The notes under the pieces were generated by a model. It was not told the origin of the DNA, did no database searches, and was given only the letters and a program-made list of their open reading frames with translations. A stretch of DNA of 52,412 bases, taken from the NCBI RefSeq assembly GCF_018332475.1, contig NZ_BOQB01000046.1, positions 1 through 52,412 of the forward strand, written 5' to 3'. The first letter of the stretch is position 1. Each line of letters opens with the position of its first letter. Source of the stretch: Bacillus sanguinis. GTDB lineage: Bacteria; Bacillota; Bacilli; Bacillales; Bacillaceae_G. Shown here one piece after another: positions 37,315 to 48,553 of this stretch. A program made the translations under genes and the position numbers.

Positions 37315-37436
37315 AGTGAAACTTTAATCAGCGGAGGGTGAATCTCCCGCTGATTATTAGCCCGATACCCACCTAACTTCTTTGTTTTGGCTAAATTTTG
37401 AGGTGGGGGTCTTACTGTCCGGTAAATAGCGGGTAA
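37311..37436 (+). repeat. bcr1-like repeat (shorter copy) after mtaB
   Basis: Begins ATAAAGTGAAACTTTAATC, identical to the start of the element at 141-294, and contains hairpin ATCAGCGG...CCGCTGAT, ATTATTAG, CTTCTTTGTT, GGGGTCTTACTG and GGGT. At about 126 bp it lacks roughly 30 bp of the longer copy. The first bases ATAA supply the mtaB stop codon. A rho-independent terminator follows directly. Confidence 0.72.
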
Positions 37437-37477
37437 AAAAAGCATGCAAACGGAAACGATTTGCATGCTTTCTTTTT
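37435..37477 (+). terminator. Terminator of the mtaB transcript
   Basis: AAAGCATGCAAA / TTTGCATGCTTT with a 9-nt loop and CTTTTTT. Because it lies beyond the repeat, the repeat should be transcribed in the mtaB mRNA. Confidence 0.88.
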
Positions 37478-37766
37478 TAGTGGAGAAGTTAAGTACTGAA
37501 AATGTACGAAATGCGTAGTTGTGTCGTATATTGTTGTATGAAAAAAGGTGTCATGACAAAAATATAGTTGTCTTCAGAAGAAAGGATAACAGCTATCTGC
37601 ATAGTTTTTGAAAAAGGAAGAGCATCTATTCTTCTTTTATTCTGCCAAATAGTTGACCTGAAGTGATAAAATGTATTATAATCGTAAAAGACATGCTGAA
37701 GAAGTGTTTCTTTTTGCATGCTGAAGTTAGTATGTAAGTGTGATGTTTCGGAGGGAGGGAAAGAGA

Positions 37767-37940
37767 ATGTCAAAAACAGTCGTTCGTAAAAACGAGTCTT
37801 TGGAGGATGCACTTCGCCGTTTTAAAAGATCGGTTTCTAAAACTGGTACACTTGCTGAAGCAAGAAAGCGCGAGTTTTATGAAAAACCAAGTGTAAAACG
37901 TAAGAAGAAATCTGAAGCGGCAAGAAAGCGTAAATTCTAA
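37767..37940 (+). CDS. rpsU: Ribosomal protein S21
   Basis: A 57-residue, extremely basic 30S protein: [20 protein letters not shown] to [14 protein letters not shown]. The ATG at 37767 is preceded by GAGGGAGG; an in-frame ATG at 37740 lies before that site and is rejected. It begins the rpsU-yqeY unit. The 290 bp upstream (37478-37766) hold no ORF I believe in and presumably contain the promoter. Confidence 0.96.
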
Positions 37941-37955
37941 GAGAGGGTGTAAGTT

Positions 37956-38399
37956 ATGAGTCTTCTCGGTCGTTTAAACGATGATATGAAACAAGCGATG
38001 AAGAATAAACAAAAAGAAAAATTAACCGTCATTCGTATGGTTAAGGCTGCTTTACAAAATGAAGGTATTAAACTGCAACATACTCTTACTGAAGAAGAGG
38101 AATTAACAGTTTTAGCTCGTGAAGTAAAACAGTATAAGGACTCCCTCCTTGAATTTAAAAAAGCTGGTCGTGAAGACCTTGTTGATAAACTGCAAAGTGA
38201 AATTCAGATTTTAAGCGCATATTTGCCGGAGCAATTAACTGAAGAGGAACTGGTTGAGGTAATCAAGCAAGTTATTTCTGAAGTTGGTGCGACTTCTAAA
38301 GCAGATATGGGTAAGGTGATGACTGCTGTTATGCCGAAAGTAAAAGGTAAAACAGACGGATCACTTGTGAATAAGCTGGTTATCCAGCTATTAGCATAA
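37956..38399 (+). CDS. yqeY: GatB/YqeY domain protein
   Basis: A 147-residue stand-alone YqeY protein, related to the tail domain of amidotransferase Gat[40 protein letters not shown], and [20 protein letters not shown] are diagnostic. The tRNA-binding role of the domain is inferred from GatB. GAGAGGGTG precedes the ATG; 15 bp after rpsU. Confidence 0.93.
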   Translation: MSLLGRLNDDMKQAMKNKQKEKLTVIRMVKAALQNEGIKLQHTLTEEEELTVLAREVKQYKDSLLEFKKAGREDLVDKLQSEIQILSAYLPEQLTEEELVEVIKQVISEVGATSKADMGKVMTAVMPKVKGKTDGSLVNKLVIQLLA

Positions 38400-38432
38400 A
38401 AAAACGTCTCATTTCGTATGAGACGTTTTTTT
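38397..38432 (+). terminator. Terminator of rpsU-yqeY
   Basis: AAAACGTCTCAT / ATGAGACGTTTT with a 5-nt loop and seven T residues; it starts at the yqeY stop codon. Confidence 0.92.
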
Positions 38433-38454
38433 ATGCTTTTTTTCCGTTTGGACG

Positions 38455-38482
38455 TGATATTACAAGCTCTTTTTTCATACAT
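38455..38482 (+). promoter_or_regulatory. SigE-type promoter for yqfC-yqfD
   Basis: TGATATT (38455-38461) and CATACATA (from 38476) with 14 bp between fit the SigE mother-cell consensus (-35 ATATT, -10 CATACA). The genes downstream are sporulation genes reported as SigE-controlled in B. subtilis. Confidence 0.65.
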
Positions 38483-38507
38483 ATGGGATGAGAGGGGGTC
38501 TTTGGAG

Positions 38508-38801
38508 ATGAAAAAATTAGAACAAATGAAGAATTGGTTAACGAAGCAAATAGACCTGCCAGTGGATGTGCTAATGGATCTACCTCGGATCACGCTTGTT
38601 GGGCAAGTGCATATCTATATAGAAAATCATCGAGGTTTATTAGTATTTTCAGATAAAGAAGTAAGATTGTTGTTAAAGCATGGTCAATTATTAATTAAGG
38701 GGCAATCCTTTGTTATTAAAACAATCCTTCCAGAAGAACTTTTGCTTGAAGGGATGATTGAGCAAGTGACGTTTTTGGAAAACGAACAGAAAGAGAAGTG
38801 A
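38508..38801 (+). CDS. yqfC: Sporulation protein YqfC
   Basis: A 97-residue protein of the YabP/YqfC family: LPVDVLMDLPRITLVGQVHIYIENHRGLL and SFVIKTILPEELLLEGMIE. It is expected in the mother cell, in a sporulation-specific role that is not well defined. The ATG at 38508 is set by GAGAGGGGG 8 nt upstream. It lies behind a SigE-like promoter and about 180 bp before yqfD. Confidence 0.9.
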   Translation: MKKLEQMKNWLTKQIDLPVDVLMDLPRITLVGQVHIYIENHRGLLVFSDKEVRLLLKHGQLLIKGQSFVIKTILPEELLLEGMIEQVTFLENEQKEK

Positions 38802-38978
38802 GGGAAACTTCCGTATGTGAAGTTTTTCTTCTTTATTCTAACGATTTGACCCTACTATTTAGTTTATTCTTGCTATTTATGGAAAATAAAACTCTTTATT
38901 TCATTTTCGTACGAGCTATTTTACTAATTAAAGTGAAAAGTAGTGTGTCTACTTTGGGAAAGGTAGTGAAGGTAGTAG

Positions 38979-40178
38979 ATGAAAAATAAATGGTTTATAA
39001 AGTGGCTTGGGTATGTAAAAGTACGAATTGAAGGTAGAGGAGCAGAGCGGTTCGTTAACGAATGTGTACGTAGGAAATTATTAGTTTGGGACGTTAAGAA
39101 AATTGCTGATGAAACGTTAGTTTTTTGTATGCTATTACGAGATGTGAAAAAAATAAAACCAATTTATAGAAAAAATGAATGTAAACTATATTTTATTGGG
39201 CGTTACGGTTTTCCTTTTTTGAATAAGCGTTTAATTAAAAATAGTGGATTTTTAATTGGTTTTTTAATTTTCTTTTTTGGTATGATTGCATTATCTAATA
39301 TGGTTTGGAAAATTGAAATTACAGGAGCAAAACCTGAAACAGAATATATATTGATGAAAGAATTAGACAAAATGGGTATTAAAAAAGGAAAATTACAATT
39401 CCAAATGCCTAGTGTAGAAGATGTACAACGTCATTTGACAGACAATATTAATGCGATTACTTGGGCAGGACTAGAAATAAGAGGAACGACGTACCATTTT
39501 AAAATTGTTGAAAAAAATGAACCGAAAAAAGAAAAGGAACAAAGGCCGCAAAATTTAGTGGCTAAAAAAGAAGCAATTGTTACAAAAACATTTATTGAAG
39601 TAGGAAAGCCAGTCGTTTTAAAAAATGACCATGTAGAAAAAGGGCAACTTCTTGTATCAGGGATATATGGTAATGAGGAGAGTCCAACGATTGTTTCGGC
39701 GAAAGGTATTGTATACGGAGAAACGTGGTACACATCTCAGGTGAATGTGCCGCTAAAGACACAATTTCAAGTATATACTGGCAATACCTATAATGAGCAT
39801 TACCTTACATTTGGAAGTGCAAAAATAAAAATATGGGGATTTCAACATGATAAGTATAAACGCTCTCGTACGGAAAGTGTAAAACATAATGTGAAATTAT
39901 TTGGTTTTACACTGCCGATCGCGTACGAAAAAGATATCGTGCGTGAAGAGGAAGAAGCAAATCGAGAATATACAGAAAAACAGGCAATGAAAGTAGCGAA
40001 AGAGATGGCTGAAAAAGAACTAAAGAAAAAATTGGATGAACATGCTATGATTGTAAGTGATAAGATTTTGAGTAAAGAGGTTGAGGCGGATCAACTAAAA
40101 GTCACATTGCATTATACTGTGATTGAAAATATTGCAGAGTCACAACCAATATCCGAATCCGATATTCAAGGAGACTGA
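38979..40178 (+). CDS. yqfD: Sporulation protein YqfD
   Basis: A 399-residue membrane protein. One membrane segment (SGFLIGFLIFFFGMIALSNM, about 87-106) is followed by a large extracytoplasmic domain with GEVRVxx-like repeats (TFIEVGKPVVLKNDHVEKGQ, LLVSG...VSAKGIVYGETW) and a charged helical tail. YqfD is implicated in SigE-dependent spore formation in B. subtilis. It is 3 bp from phoH, which suggests shared transcription. Confidence 0.92.
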   Translation: MKNKWFIKWLGYVKVRIEGRGAERFVNECVRRKLLVWDVKKIADETLVFCMLLRDVKKIKPIYRKNECKLYFIGRYGFPFLNKRLIKNSGFLIGFLIFFFGMIALSNMVWKIEITGAKPETEYILMKELDKMGIKKGKLQFQMPSVEDVQRHLTDNINAITWAGLEIRGTTYHFKIVEKNEPKKEKEQRPQNLVAKKEAIVTKTFIEVGKPVVLKNDHVEKGQLLVSGIYGNEESPTIVSAKGIVYGETWYTSQVNVPLKTQFQVYTGNTYNEHYLTFGSAKIKIWGFQHDKYKRSRTESVKHNVKLFGFTLPIAYEKDIVREEEEANREYTEKQAMKVAKEMAEKELKKKLDEHAMIVSDKILSKEVEADQLKVTLHYTVIENIAESQPISESDIQGD

Positions 40179-40181
40179 GTA

Positions 40182-41141
40182 ATGGCAGAACAATTAGTAG
40201 AAATGAACCAACAATTGGAAAATACTAACGAAGCAATCGCTCTTTTTGGAGTCAATGATGCTCATTTGAAAGTAATTGAACGGGAACTGAATGTATCGAT
40301 TGTAACAAGAGGTGAAACTGTTCATGCATCTGGAGCAGTTGAAACTGTGACACTCGTAGAAAAAATCTTACAGCAATTACTTGTTGTTATTCGAAAAGGT
40401 GTATCAATTGCAGAAAGAGATGTTGCGTATGCAATTCAGCTCGCACAACAAGGGAAAATTGCTCAATTTGAAGAGTTATATGAAGAAGAAATCTTTAAAA
40501 CGGCAAAAGGTAAATCCATTCGTGTAAAAACAATGGGGCAAAGAAGGTATATTCATGCAATGAAGAAGAATGATATTGTATTTGGAATAGGACCTGCTGG
40601 GACTGGGAAAACATACTTAGCTGTAGTAATGGCTGTGAGAGCTTTAAAGCAAGGGTATGTAAAGAAAATCATTTTAACGAGACCGGCTGTAGAAGCTGGA
40701 GAAAGTTTAGGTTTTTTACCAGGAGATTTGAAAGAGAAGGTAGATCCGTATTTACGTCCATTGTATGATGCATTGCACGATATTCTTGGACAAGAATATA
40801 CGCAGCGTATGATGGAGCGAGGTGTAATTGAAATCGCGCCTCTTGCTTATATGAGAGGGCGTACGCTCGATGATTCATTTGTTATTTTAGATGAAGCGCA
40901 AAATACAACGGGTGCACAAATAAAAATGTTTTTAACAAGATTGGGTTTTAGTTCTAAAATGGTTATTACAGGGGACCCTTCACAAGTAGACTTACCAAAA
41001 GGGGTAAAATCAGGGCTTTCGCTAGCTTCTAACATTTTATCTGGTGTATCAGGTCTTTCGTTCATTACGTTAGAACAAACAGACGTTGTGAGGCATCCAC
41101 TGGTGCAACGTATTATTGAGGCATATGATAAAATGGAATGA
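40182..41141 (+). CDS. phoH: PhoH-like ATPase
   Basis: A 319-residue PhoH-family ATPase. An N-terminal KH-like segment precedes the P-loop GIGPAGTGKTYLAV (about 126-139), TRPAVEAGE, LGFLPGDLKEKVDPYL, Walker B FVILDEAQN and ITGDPSQVDLP. PhoH proteins are RNA-helicase-like and are linked to YbeY and RNA maturation. A terminator overlaps the stop codon. Confidence 0.93.
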   Translation: MAEQLVEMNQQLENTNEAIALFGVNDAHLKVIERELNVSIVTRGETVHASGAVETVTLVEKILQQLLVVIRKGVSIAERDVAYAIQLAQQGKIAQFEELYEEEIFKTAKGKSIRVKTMGQRRYIHAMKKNDIVFGIGPAGTGKTYLAVVMAVRALKQGYVKKIILTRPAVEAGESLGFLPGDLKEKVDPYLRPLYDALHDILGQEYTQRMMERGVIEIAPLAYMRGRTLDDSFVILDEAQNTTGAQIKMFLTRLGFSSKMVITGDPSQVDLPKGVKSGLSLASNILSGVSGLSFITLEQTDVVRHPLVQRIIEAYDKME

Positions 41142-41168
41142 TCCTATTTGTCAGGATCATTTCTTTTT
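41137..41168 (+). terminator. Terminator of phoH
   Basis: AATGATCCT / AGGATCATT with a 7-nt loop and TTCTTTTT; the stem contains the TGA stop codon. Confidence 0.85.
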
Positions 41169-41334
41169 GTATTAAGGTTGGCGAACGACATATTTTTTAC
41201 TATCATAAAAGATAAGAGAAATAAACTATAGGTACTGGTGTATCAAAATATTACCTAAAGGTATCGTTGGCTAGAAGAAATGAAAGCTATAAATAGTTTC
41301 ACTTTATTTCTGGAGAGGAGAAGGTATTGAAATC

Positions 41335-43479
41335 ATGTTAAGATCTCAAGAAATTTCTAAGTGGTTTCGTAATTTACAACATTCGAAAAAACTAAGTTGG
41401 ATTTCTTACGTTTTATTAGGGGCAGTGCTGTTTTTTGCACTTATGAATAATGTAAAACCAGAGCAATTAGATGTTGATATGTATTCTATTGCAAAAAAAA
41501 CAATTCATTCTCCTATTAAAATTGAAGATAAGGTTATAACGGACAGAAAAAAACAAGAGGCCGCTCAAAAAGTTGGGGATCAATATACATATAGAAGTGA
41601 ATATAAACAAAATAGAGTAGATATTGTAAATGATGTTTTTGCCAAGGTAAATGAAGTAATTCAAGAAATGAAAGCTGCTGGACCTGAAGAGCAAAAAAAG
41701 ATGACCGATGCAAATAAATTAGAAAAGTTGAAGAAGAAGTTGCCATCTAATTTAACAAAGGAATTATCTGAAGAGAATTTATTATACTTTATTAATGCAG
41801 AACCGGATCAATTAGAATTAGCAAAGAACGCGGCTTTAACGTCTGTTAGTGTTATTATGGGTGGAAATATTAAAATGTCCGAAGAAATAGCAGCAAAAGA
41901 GCGGTTTGTTAATGAAATGAAAAGCCTCAATGTGAATAGCGGATTGAAGGAAGCTGTGAATGCGCTAGGATCATATGCGATTACAGCAAATTATTTTTAT
42001 GATCCGGCTGTAACGAAAGAGAAGAAGAAAGCGGAAGAAGATTTAGTTCCACCTGTTTATATTCTTCAAGGACAAGTTATTGTTAGAGAAGGTGAAACGA
42101 TTTCAAGTGATATGTATAATCAGTTGAAATTAGTTGGTTTATTAGAGAAAGGTAATAGTTTTCAGCCTTATGTTGGATTAGCAGTGCTCATCGGTGTGTT
42201 ACTGTACTTCATGCATAAGCAGTTTGAAGTGTTTTTACAGCGTAAAAGAGAAGATAGACCGTATATTTTAGCTTATATTACAATTTTGTCTATCACGATT
42301 GTTTTAATGAAAACTATTAGTTTGTTTCAAAAGCTTGAATATGCAGGGATTGCGTATGTTGTCCCAGTTGCGATGGGAACAATACTTGTAAAACTAATGA
42401 TTGGCGATCGATTTGTATTTTTAACAAGTATGATTTTTTCTGTGTGCGGAAGTATTATGTTTAATGAAGGGGTAACAAGCACACTGAATTATAGTGTAGG
42501 TATTTATGTGTTATTAAGTTCATTATCAGTAAGCATTTTCTTAAGAGAAAAAAATCGTCGTACGATGATTTTACAAGCTGGTATACTCGTTTCTATCTTA
42601 AATGTAGTCGTCTTAGCGGCGTTATTATTATTACGTAATGGGAATTTTTCACCTCTTGAAATTGGAACACAATTATTGATGGCTTCCGTTTCAGGAATTA
42701 TCTCATCCGTTTTAGCTATGGGGATATTACCATATTTAGAGAGTGGACTTGGGATTGTATCAAGCATGAAGCTTATGGAGCTATCGAGTCCGAATCATCC
42801 GCTTTTGCGTAGAATTTTGTTAGAAGCGCCAGGAACATATCACCATAGTGTAATGGTAGCGAATCTTTCTGAGGCAGCTTGTGAAGCGGTTGGAGCAAAT
42901 GGTGTATTAGCACGTGTAGGAGCGTATTATCATGATGTAGGGAAAACAGTACAACCGCAATTCTTTATTGAAAACCAGATGGGAATTGAAAATCCACATG
43001 ATAAATTAGATCCTGTGACAAGTAAAGATATTATCATTGCCCATGTAACAGATGGAGTGAAAATGCTCGAAGAATACCATATTCCACAAGAAATTATCGA
43101 TATTGCTGGACAACACCATGGTACAACACTGCTTAAATATTTTTATTATAAGGCGATTAAAGAAGATAAAGAAAAATATACAGAAGAGATGTTCCGTTAT
43201 CCGGGCTCAAAAGCAACTTCTAAAGAATCGGCAATCGTTGGTATTGCTGATAGCGTTGAGGCGGCGGTACGTTCTATGAATCATCCAACGCCAGATCAAA
43301 TTAATAATTTAGTACAAAGTATTATTAAAGATCGCTTGCAAGATGGGCAATTTAGTGAATGTGATTTGACATTTAAGGAACTACAAATCGTTGGAAAAAC
43401 GTTATGTGAAACGTTAAATGGTATTTTCCATTCGCGTATTACATATCCGGAACCACCGGAAGAGAAGGAGAAAGAATGA
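41335..43479 (+). CDS. pgpH: PgpH-type 7TM-HD cyclic-di-AMP phosphodiesterase
   Basis: A 714-residue membrane protein (YqfF). One N-terminal membrane segment, an extracytoplasmic 7TMR-HDED domain (about 50-275), seven membrane segments (about 285-480) and a cytosolic HD domain. The HD domain shows [25 protein letters not shown] (HD), IIAHVTDG and [15 protein letters not shown]. In Firmicutes these proteins hydrolyse c-di-AMP. The ATG at 41335 follows a GGAGAGGAGAAGG site. It overlaps ybeY by 4 bp. Confidence 0.93.
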   Translation: MLRSQEISKWFRNLQHSKKLSWISYVLLGAVLFFALMNNVKPEQLDVDMYSIAKKTIHSPIKIEDKVITDRKKQEAAQKVGDQYTYRSEYKQNRVDIVNDVFAKVNEVIQEMKAAGPEEQKKMTDANKLEKLKKKLPSNLTKELSEENLLYFINAEPDQLELAKNAALTSVSVIMGGNIKMSEEIAAKERFVNEMKSLNVNSGLKEAVNALGSYAITANYFYDPAVTKEKKKAEEDLVPPVYILQGQVIVREGETISSDMYNQLKLVGLLEKGNSFQPYVGLAVLIGVLLYFMHKQFEVFLQRKREDRPYILAYITILSITIVLMKTISLFQKLEYAGIAYVVPVAMGTILVKLMIGDRFVFLTSMIFSVCGSIMFNEGVTSTLNYSVGIYVLLSSLSVSIFLREKNRRTMILQAGILVSILNVVVLAALLLLRNGNFSPLEIGTQLLMASVSGIISSVLAMGILPYLESGLGIVSSMKLMELSSPNHPLLRRILLEAPGTYHHSVMVANLSEAACEAVGANGVLARVGAYYHDVGKTVQPQFFIENQMGIENPHDKLDPVTSKDIIIAHVTDGVKMLEEYHIPQEIIDIAGQHHGTTLLKYFYYKAIKEDKEKYTEEMFRYPGSKATSKESAIVGIADSVEAAVRSMNHPTPDQINNLVQSIIKDRLQDGQFSECDLTFKELQIVGKTLCETLNGIFHSRITYPEPPEEKEKE

Positions 43480-43946
43480 GTTTATTAATTGATTTCATTG
43501 ATGAAACAGAAGAAGTGAAAGAAGAATATGTGAATTTAATTCGTGAGATATTAGGAACAGCGGCTCAAATGGAAAAAATAGAGGCTGGTGCGGAGTTATC
43601 AGTGACATTTGTAGATAACGAACGCATTCGTGAGATTAATCGTGATTATCGAGATAAGGATCAGCCTACTGATGTCATTTCCTTTGCTATGGAAGAAATG
43701 GGAGAAGGAGAAATGGAAATTGTAGGTGCAGAGATGCCGCGTATGTTAGGTGACCTTATTATTTCTATTCCGAGAGCGAAAGAACAAGCTGAAGAGTATG
43801 GGCATTCTTTTGATCGTGAACTTGGATTTTTAGCGTTACATGGCTTTTTACATTTACTTGGTTATGACCACATGACAGAAGAAGATGAAAAAGAAATGTT
43901 TGGAAGGCAAAAAGAAATTTTAGAGGCATTTGGATTAGGTCGATGA
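43476..43946 (+). CDS. ybeY: Endoribonuclease YbeY (rRNA maturation)
   Basis: A 156-residue metal-dependent RNase for 16S rRNA 3'-end maturation and ribosome quality control. The zinc motif [12 protein letters not shown] gives His122, His126 and His132; DVISFAMEE is the conserved central strand. AGAAGGAG lies inside the pgpH end; it overlaps dgkA by 4 bp. Confidence 0.96.
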   Translation: MSLLIDFIDETEEVKEEYVNLIREILGTAAQMEKIEAGAELSVTFVDNERIREINRDYRDKDQPTDVISFAMEEMGEGEMEIVGAEMPRMLGDLIISIPRAKEQAEEYGHSFDRELGFLALHGFLHLLGYDHMTEEDEKEMFGRQKEILEAFGLGR

Positions 43947-44296
43947 AAAAAGGAAAACTTATAAATAGTTTTGGATATGCTATAGCAGGTATATTCTTTT
44001 GTCTTCGTCATGAACGAAATATGAAAATTCATTATTTAGCCGCAGTCATTGTTATATGCTGCGGCTTTTATTTCCATATTACGAAAGTAGAGTGGATGAT
44101 ATTACTTATTGTAATAGGAATTGTAATGAGTTTAGAGATGGTAAATACGGCTGTGGAAAAAACAGTAGATTTAGCGACTACCGATATACATCCGTTTGCG
44201 AAAATTGCAAAGGATGTTGCAGCGGGAGCAGTTTTATTGTTTGCGATAATAGCCGTTATAATTGGTGCTATTATCTTTTTACCGTATGTGGTATAG
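43943..44296 (+). CDS. dgkA: Diacylglycerol/undecaprenol kinase family protein
   Basis: A 117-residue membrane kinase with three membrane segments (about 31-47, 50-70, 92-115). The family signature [14 protein letters not shown] and [14 protein letters not shown], with the catalytic Glu region, are intact. In Gram-positives this enzyme phosphorylates undecaprenol more than diacylglycerol. Confidence 0.92.
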   Translation: MKKGKLINSFGYAIAGIFFCLRHERNMKIHYLAAVIVICCGFYFHITKVEWMILLIVIGIVMSLEMVNTAVEKTVDLATTDIHPFAKIAKDVAAGAVLLFAIIAVIIGAIIFLPYVV

Positions 44297-44350
44297 TTGC
44301 ATTCCAAAGCTTTTATTAAGCTTTGAAAGTGCCGTAAAGGCCTTTAATAA

Positions 44351-45692
<1,342 letters not shown>

Positions 45693-45699
45693 AATAGAG

Positions 45700-45750
45700 T
45701 AAAGCTGTAATCAGCGGATGTTTTGTTCATCCGCTGATTATTGGTTTTTA
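45700..45750 (+). repeat. Truncated bcr1-like element serving as the era terminator
   Basis: TAAAGCTGTAATCAGCGGATG, TTTTGTT and CATCCGCTGATTATT parallel the first third of the longer element (TAAAGTGAAACTTTAATCC..., TTTTGTTCAT, ...GGATTATTAG). The stem AATCAGCGGATG (45709-45720) / CATCCGCTGATT (45728-45739) is perfect and is followed by GGTTTTTATG. Homology is likely but rests on a short match. Confidence 0.55.
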
Positions 45751-45868
45751 TGAGTTTTGACAAATTAGGAAAAATTTTTCTCACATGAAAATGGACAAAA
45801 TGGGTCAATTTAATAACAACAAAGGAAATTGGTTTATAGGCTACGCTTATTGAGAAAGGTGGATTCTT

Positions 45869-46012
45869 ATGCTAGATTTTACCTGGAAGTTTTTCTCCAA
45901 AACAGGAAGCATTGAAACGTACTTGCTTTTGAAAGAAATGGAAAAAGACGTAAACGATGAGATGGATCAACATGAAGAGGAGCTAGCGCATCTAGACTCT
46001 CCAATTTCTTGA
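45869..46012 (+). CDS. yqzL: YqzL family small protein
   Basis: A 47-residue protein: LDFTWKFFSKTGSIETYLLL then KEMEKDVNDEMDQHEEELAH and LDSPIS. DFTWKxFxxTGxIxxYLLxKE is the signature of the YqzL family encoded between era and recO in Bacillus; its function is unknown. GAAAGGTGGA precedes the ATG. Too short for long-ORF detection. Confidence 0.88.
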   Translation: MLDFTWKFFSKTGSIETYLLLKEMEKDVNDEMDQHEEELAHLDSPIS

Positions 46013-46045
46013 CCCGTTTTGTTCAAACCTTGGATGGTGACGAAC

Positions 46046-46792
46046 ATGTTTCAAAAAGTTGAGGGCATCATTATCCGTACGACAGATTACGGAGAAACGA
46101 ACAAGATTGTTACAATATTCTCAAGAGAATTGGGTAAGGTAAGTGCAATGGCAAGAGGAGCGAAAAAACCGAAAAGTCGGTTAGCATCTGTTTCGCAACT
46201 TATGACACATGGTAATTTTCTTATTCAAATGGGATCTGGACTTGGAACTTTGCAACAAGGCGAGATTATTTCAACCATGAAAGAAATTCGCGAGGATATA
46301 TTTTTAACTGCTTATGCATCATTTATTATTGAGTTAACTGATAAAGCAACAGAAGATAAAAAACATAATCCATATTTATTTGAAATGTTATATCAAACGT
46401 TGCATTATATGTGTGAGGGTGTTGATCCAGAAGTATTATCATTAATTTATCAAACGAAAATGCTTCCGGTATTAGGGATGCGCCCATACTTTGATACATG
46501 TGCGATTTGTCATCAAGAAACAGATTTTGTCGCCTTCTCTGTTCGGGAAGGCGGTTTTCTGTGCTCGCGTCATGCTGAGCAAGACCAGTATCGCATACCA
46601 GTGGGGGAAGCTGTTCATAAATTGTTACGTCTTTTCTACCACTTCGATTTACATAGACTTGGCAATGTATCAGTGAAGGATAGCACAAAAAAACAAATGC
46701 GTTTAGTATTGAATACATATTATGATGAATATTGCGGGATTTATTTGAAATCAAGACGTTTCTTAGAACAACTTGATAAGTTTCAAATATAA
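46046..46792 (+). CDS. recO: DNA repair protein RecO
   Basis: A 248-residue recombination mediator that works with RecR to load RecA. The N-terminal OB fold begins [20 protein letters not shown]; the C-terminal zinc motif is CAICHQ (two Cys) with CSRH. The ATG at 46046 matches the family N-terminus; the in-frame start at 46019 would add nine residues upstream of the GGATGGTGA ribosome site. Confidence 0.95.
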   Translation: MFQKVEGIIIRTTDYGETNKIVTIFSRELGKVSAMARGAKKPKSRLASVSQLMTHGNFLIQMGSGLGTLQQGEIISTMKEIREDIFLTAYASFIIELTDKATEDKKHNPYLFEMLYQTLHYMCEGVDPEVLSLIYQTKMLPVLGMRPYFDTCAICHQETDFVAFSVREGGFLCSRHAEQDQYRIPVGEAVHKLLRLFYHFDLHRLGNVSVKDSTKKQMRLVLNTYYDEYCGIYLKSRRFLEQLDKFQI

Positions 46793-46796
46793 TTTT

Positions 46797-46818
46797 GGGC
46801 CGTATACGGTCCTTTTTA
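46797..46818 (+). terminator. Terminator of recO
   Basis: GGGCCG / CGGTCC (one G-U) with a TATA loop and five T residues. Confidence 0.78.
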
Positions 46819-46896
46819 CATCCTATCTTTTTCGAATAGCATATTTAGTATATAATATTTAAGAGATAGTATAACTTTTTTCGTTGTGCATTAAAG

Positions 46897-47532
46897 GTGG
46901 TGATTATCATAGAGCTGAATAAACGGCAAGAACATATCATTCAGATTGTAAAAGATCACGGTCCTATTACAGGGGAGTCAATTGCTGCGCAATTGGGATT
47001 AACACGTGCAACGCTAAGACCAGACTTAGCAATTTTAACGATGGCTGGTTATTTAGAAGCGCGTCCACGCGTAGGTTATTTTTATACGGGTAAAACTGGG
47101 GGGCAGCTATTATCTGAAGCTGTTAAGAAAATTAAAGTACAAGATTATCAATCTAGACCAGTTGTAATTGATAAAAATGTATCAGTATACGATGCGATTT
47201 GTACTATGTTTTTAGAGGATGTAGGTACATTATTCGTTGTAGATCAATCGACTCTATTAGTTGGCGTTGTATCTCGTAAAGATTTATTACGAGCTAGCCT
47301 AGGAAAGCAGGATTTAACCTCTCTTCCGGTTAATATTATCATGACAAGGATGCCAAACATTGCGATGTGTCGTAGAGAAGATTCTTTATATGATATTGCG
47401 ATGGAATTAATAGAAAGACAGATTGACGCGATGCCAGTTGTAAAAGATACGAAACAAGGTTTAGAAGTGATTGGACGAATTACAAAAACAAATATTACAC
47501 GTGCGTTTGTAAACTTAGTAAATAACGAATAA
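46897..47532 (+). CDS. ccpN: Transcriptional repressor CcpN (HTH-CBS protein)
   Basis: A repressor of about 205-211 residues. An N-terminal winged helix (LNKRQEHIIQIVKDHGPITG, LTRATLRPDLAIL) is followed by two CBS domains (VYDAICTMFLEDVGTLFVVD and SLYDIAMELIERQIDAMPVV). In B. subtilis CcpN represses gluconeogenic genes (gapB, pckA) under glycolytic conditions. The start is uncertain: GTG at 46897 or 46900 lies inside the AAAGGTGG ribosome site, so a rare ATT/ATC/ATA start at 46903-46911 is plausible; the listed coordinate is the maximal frame. Next gene is the PPDK regulator, matching B. subtilis. Confidence 0.9.
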   Translation: MVIIIELNKRQEHIIQIVKDHGPITGESIAAQLGLTRATLRPDLAILTMAGYLEARPRVGYFYTGKTGGQLLSEAVKKIKVQDYQSRPVVIDKNVSVYDAICTMFLEDVGTLFVVDQSTLLVGVVSRKDLLRASLGKQDLTSLPVNIIMTRMPNIAMCRREDSLYDIAMELIERQIDAMPVVKDTKQGLEVIGRITKTNITRAFVNLVNNE

Positions 47533-47552
47533 GTGTAATTTGTTTAAAGTGA

Positions 47553-48372
<820 letters not shown>

Positions 48373-48374
<2 letters not shown>

Positions 48375-48404
48375 CACATTTACCAAAGGTGAATGTGCTT
48401 TTTT
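48373..48404 (+). terminator. Terminator after the PPDK regulator
   Basis: AGCACATTTACC / GGTGAATGTGCT (one G-U) with an AAA loop and a T6 tail, starting at the stop codon. Confidence 0.9.
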
Positions 48405-48421
48405 CGCTCGTGAGAAACACA

Positions 48422-48553
48422 ATGCCTGTTGATTTCGTAATAGATTATAGCGAAGTGGTTATACTTATATTCTTCTGTCTTTTTATTATGCTAAAGGCAC
48501 GGTTTCGTTATCCTGAAATAGAAGATGAAAAAATAAAGGGATATGTAGCGTAG
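48422..48553 (+). CDS. Possible 43-residue membrane peptide (doubtful)
   Basis: ATG at 48422 opens a frame MPVDFVIDYSEVVILIFFCL then FIMLKARFRYPEIEDEKIKG plus YVA. It has one clear hydrophobic segment and a charged tail. No ribosome site of quality precedes it, and it follows a strong terminator in a decayed region, so it may be non-functional or a remnant. Confidence 0.25.
   Translation: MPVDFVIDYSEVVILIFFCLFIMLKARFRYPEIEDEKIKGYVA

Noticed and set aside
41299-41311. AGTTTCACTTTAT before pgpH, identical to the end of the bcr1-like element
   Set aside because: Only about 13 bases match and no further part of the element is present, so chance cannot be excluded.
44056-44319. Second plus-strand frame inside dgkA
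   Set aside because: Out-of-frame shadow; dgkA shows the full kinase signature in its own frame.
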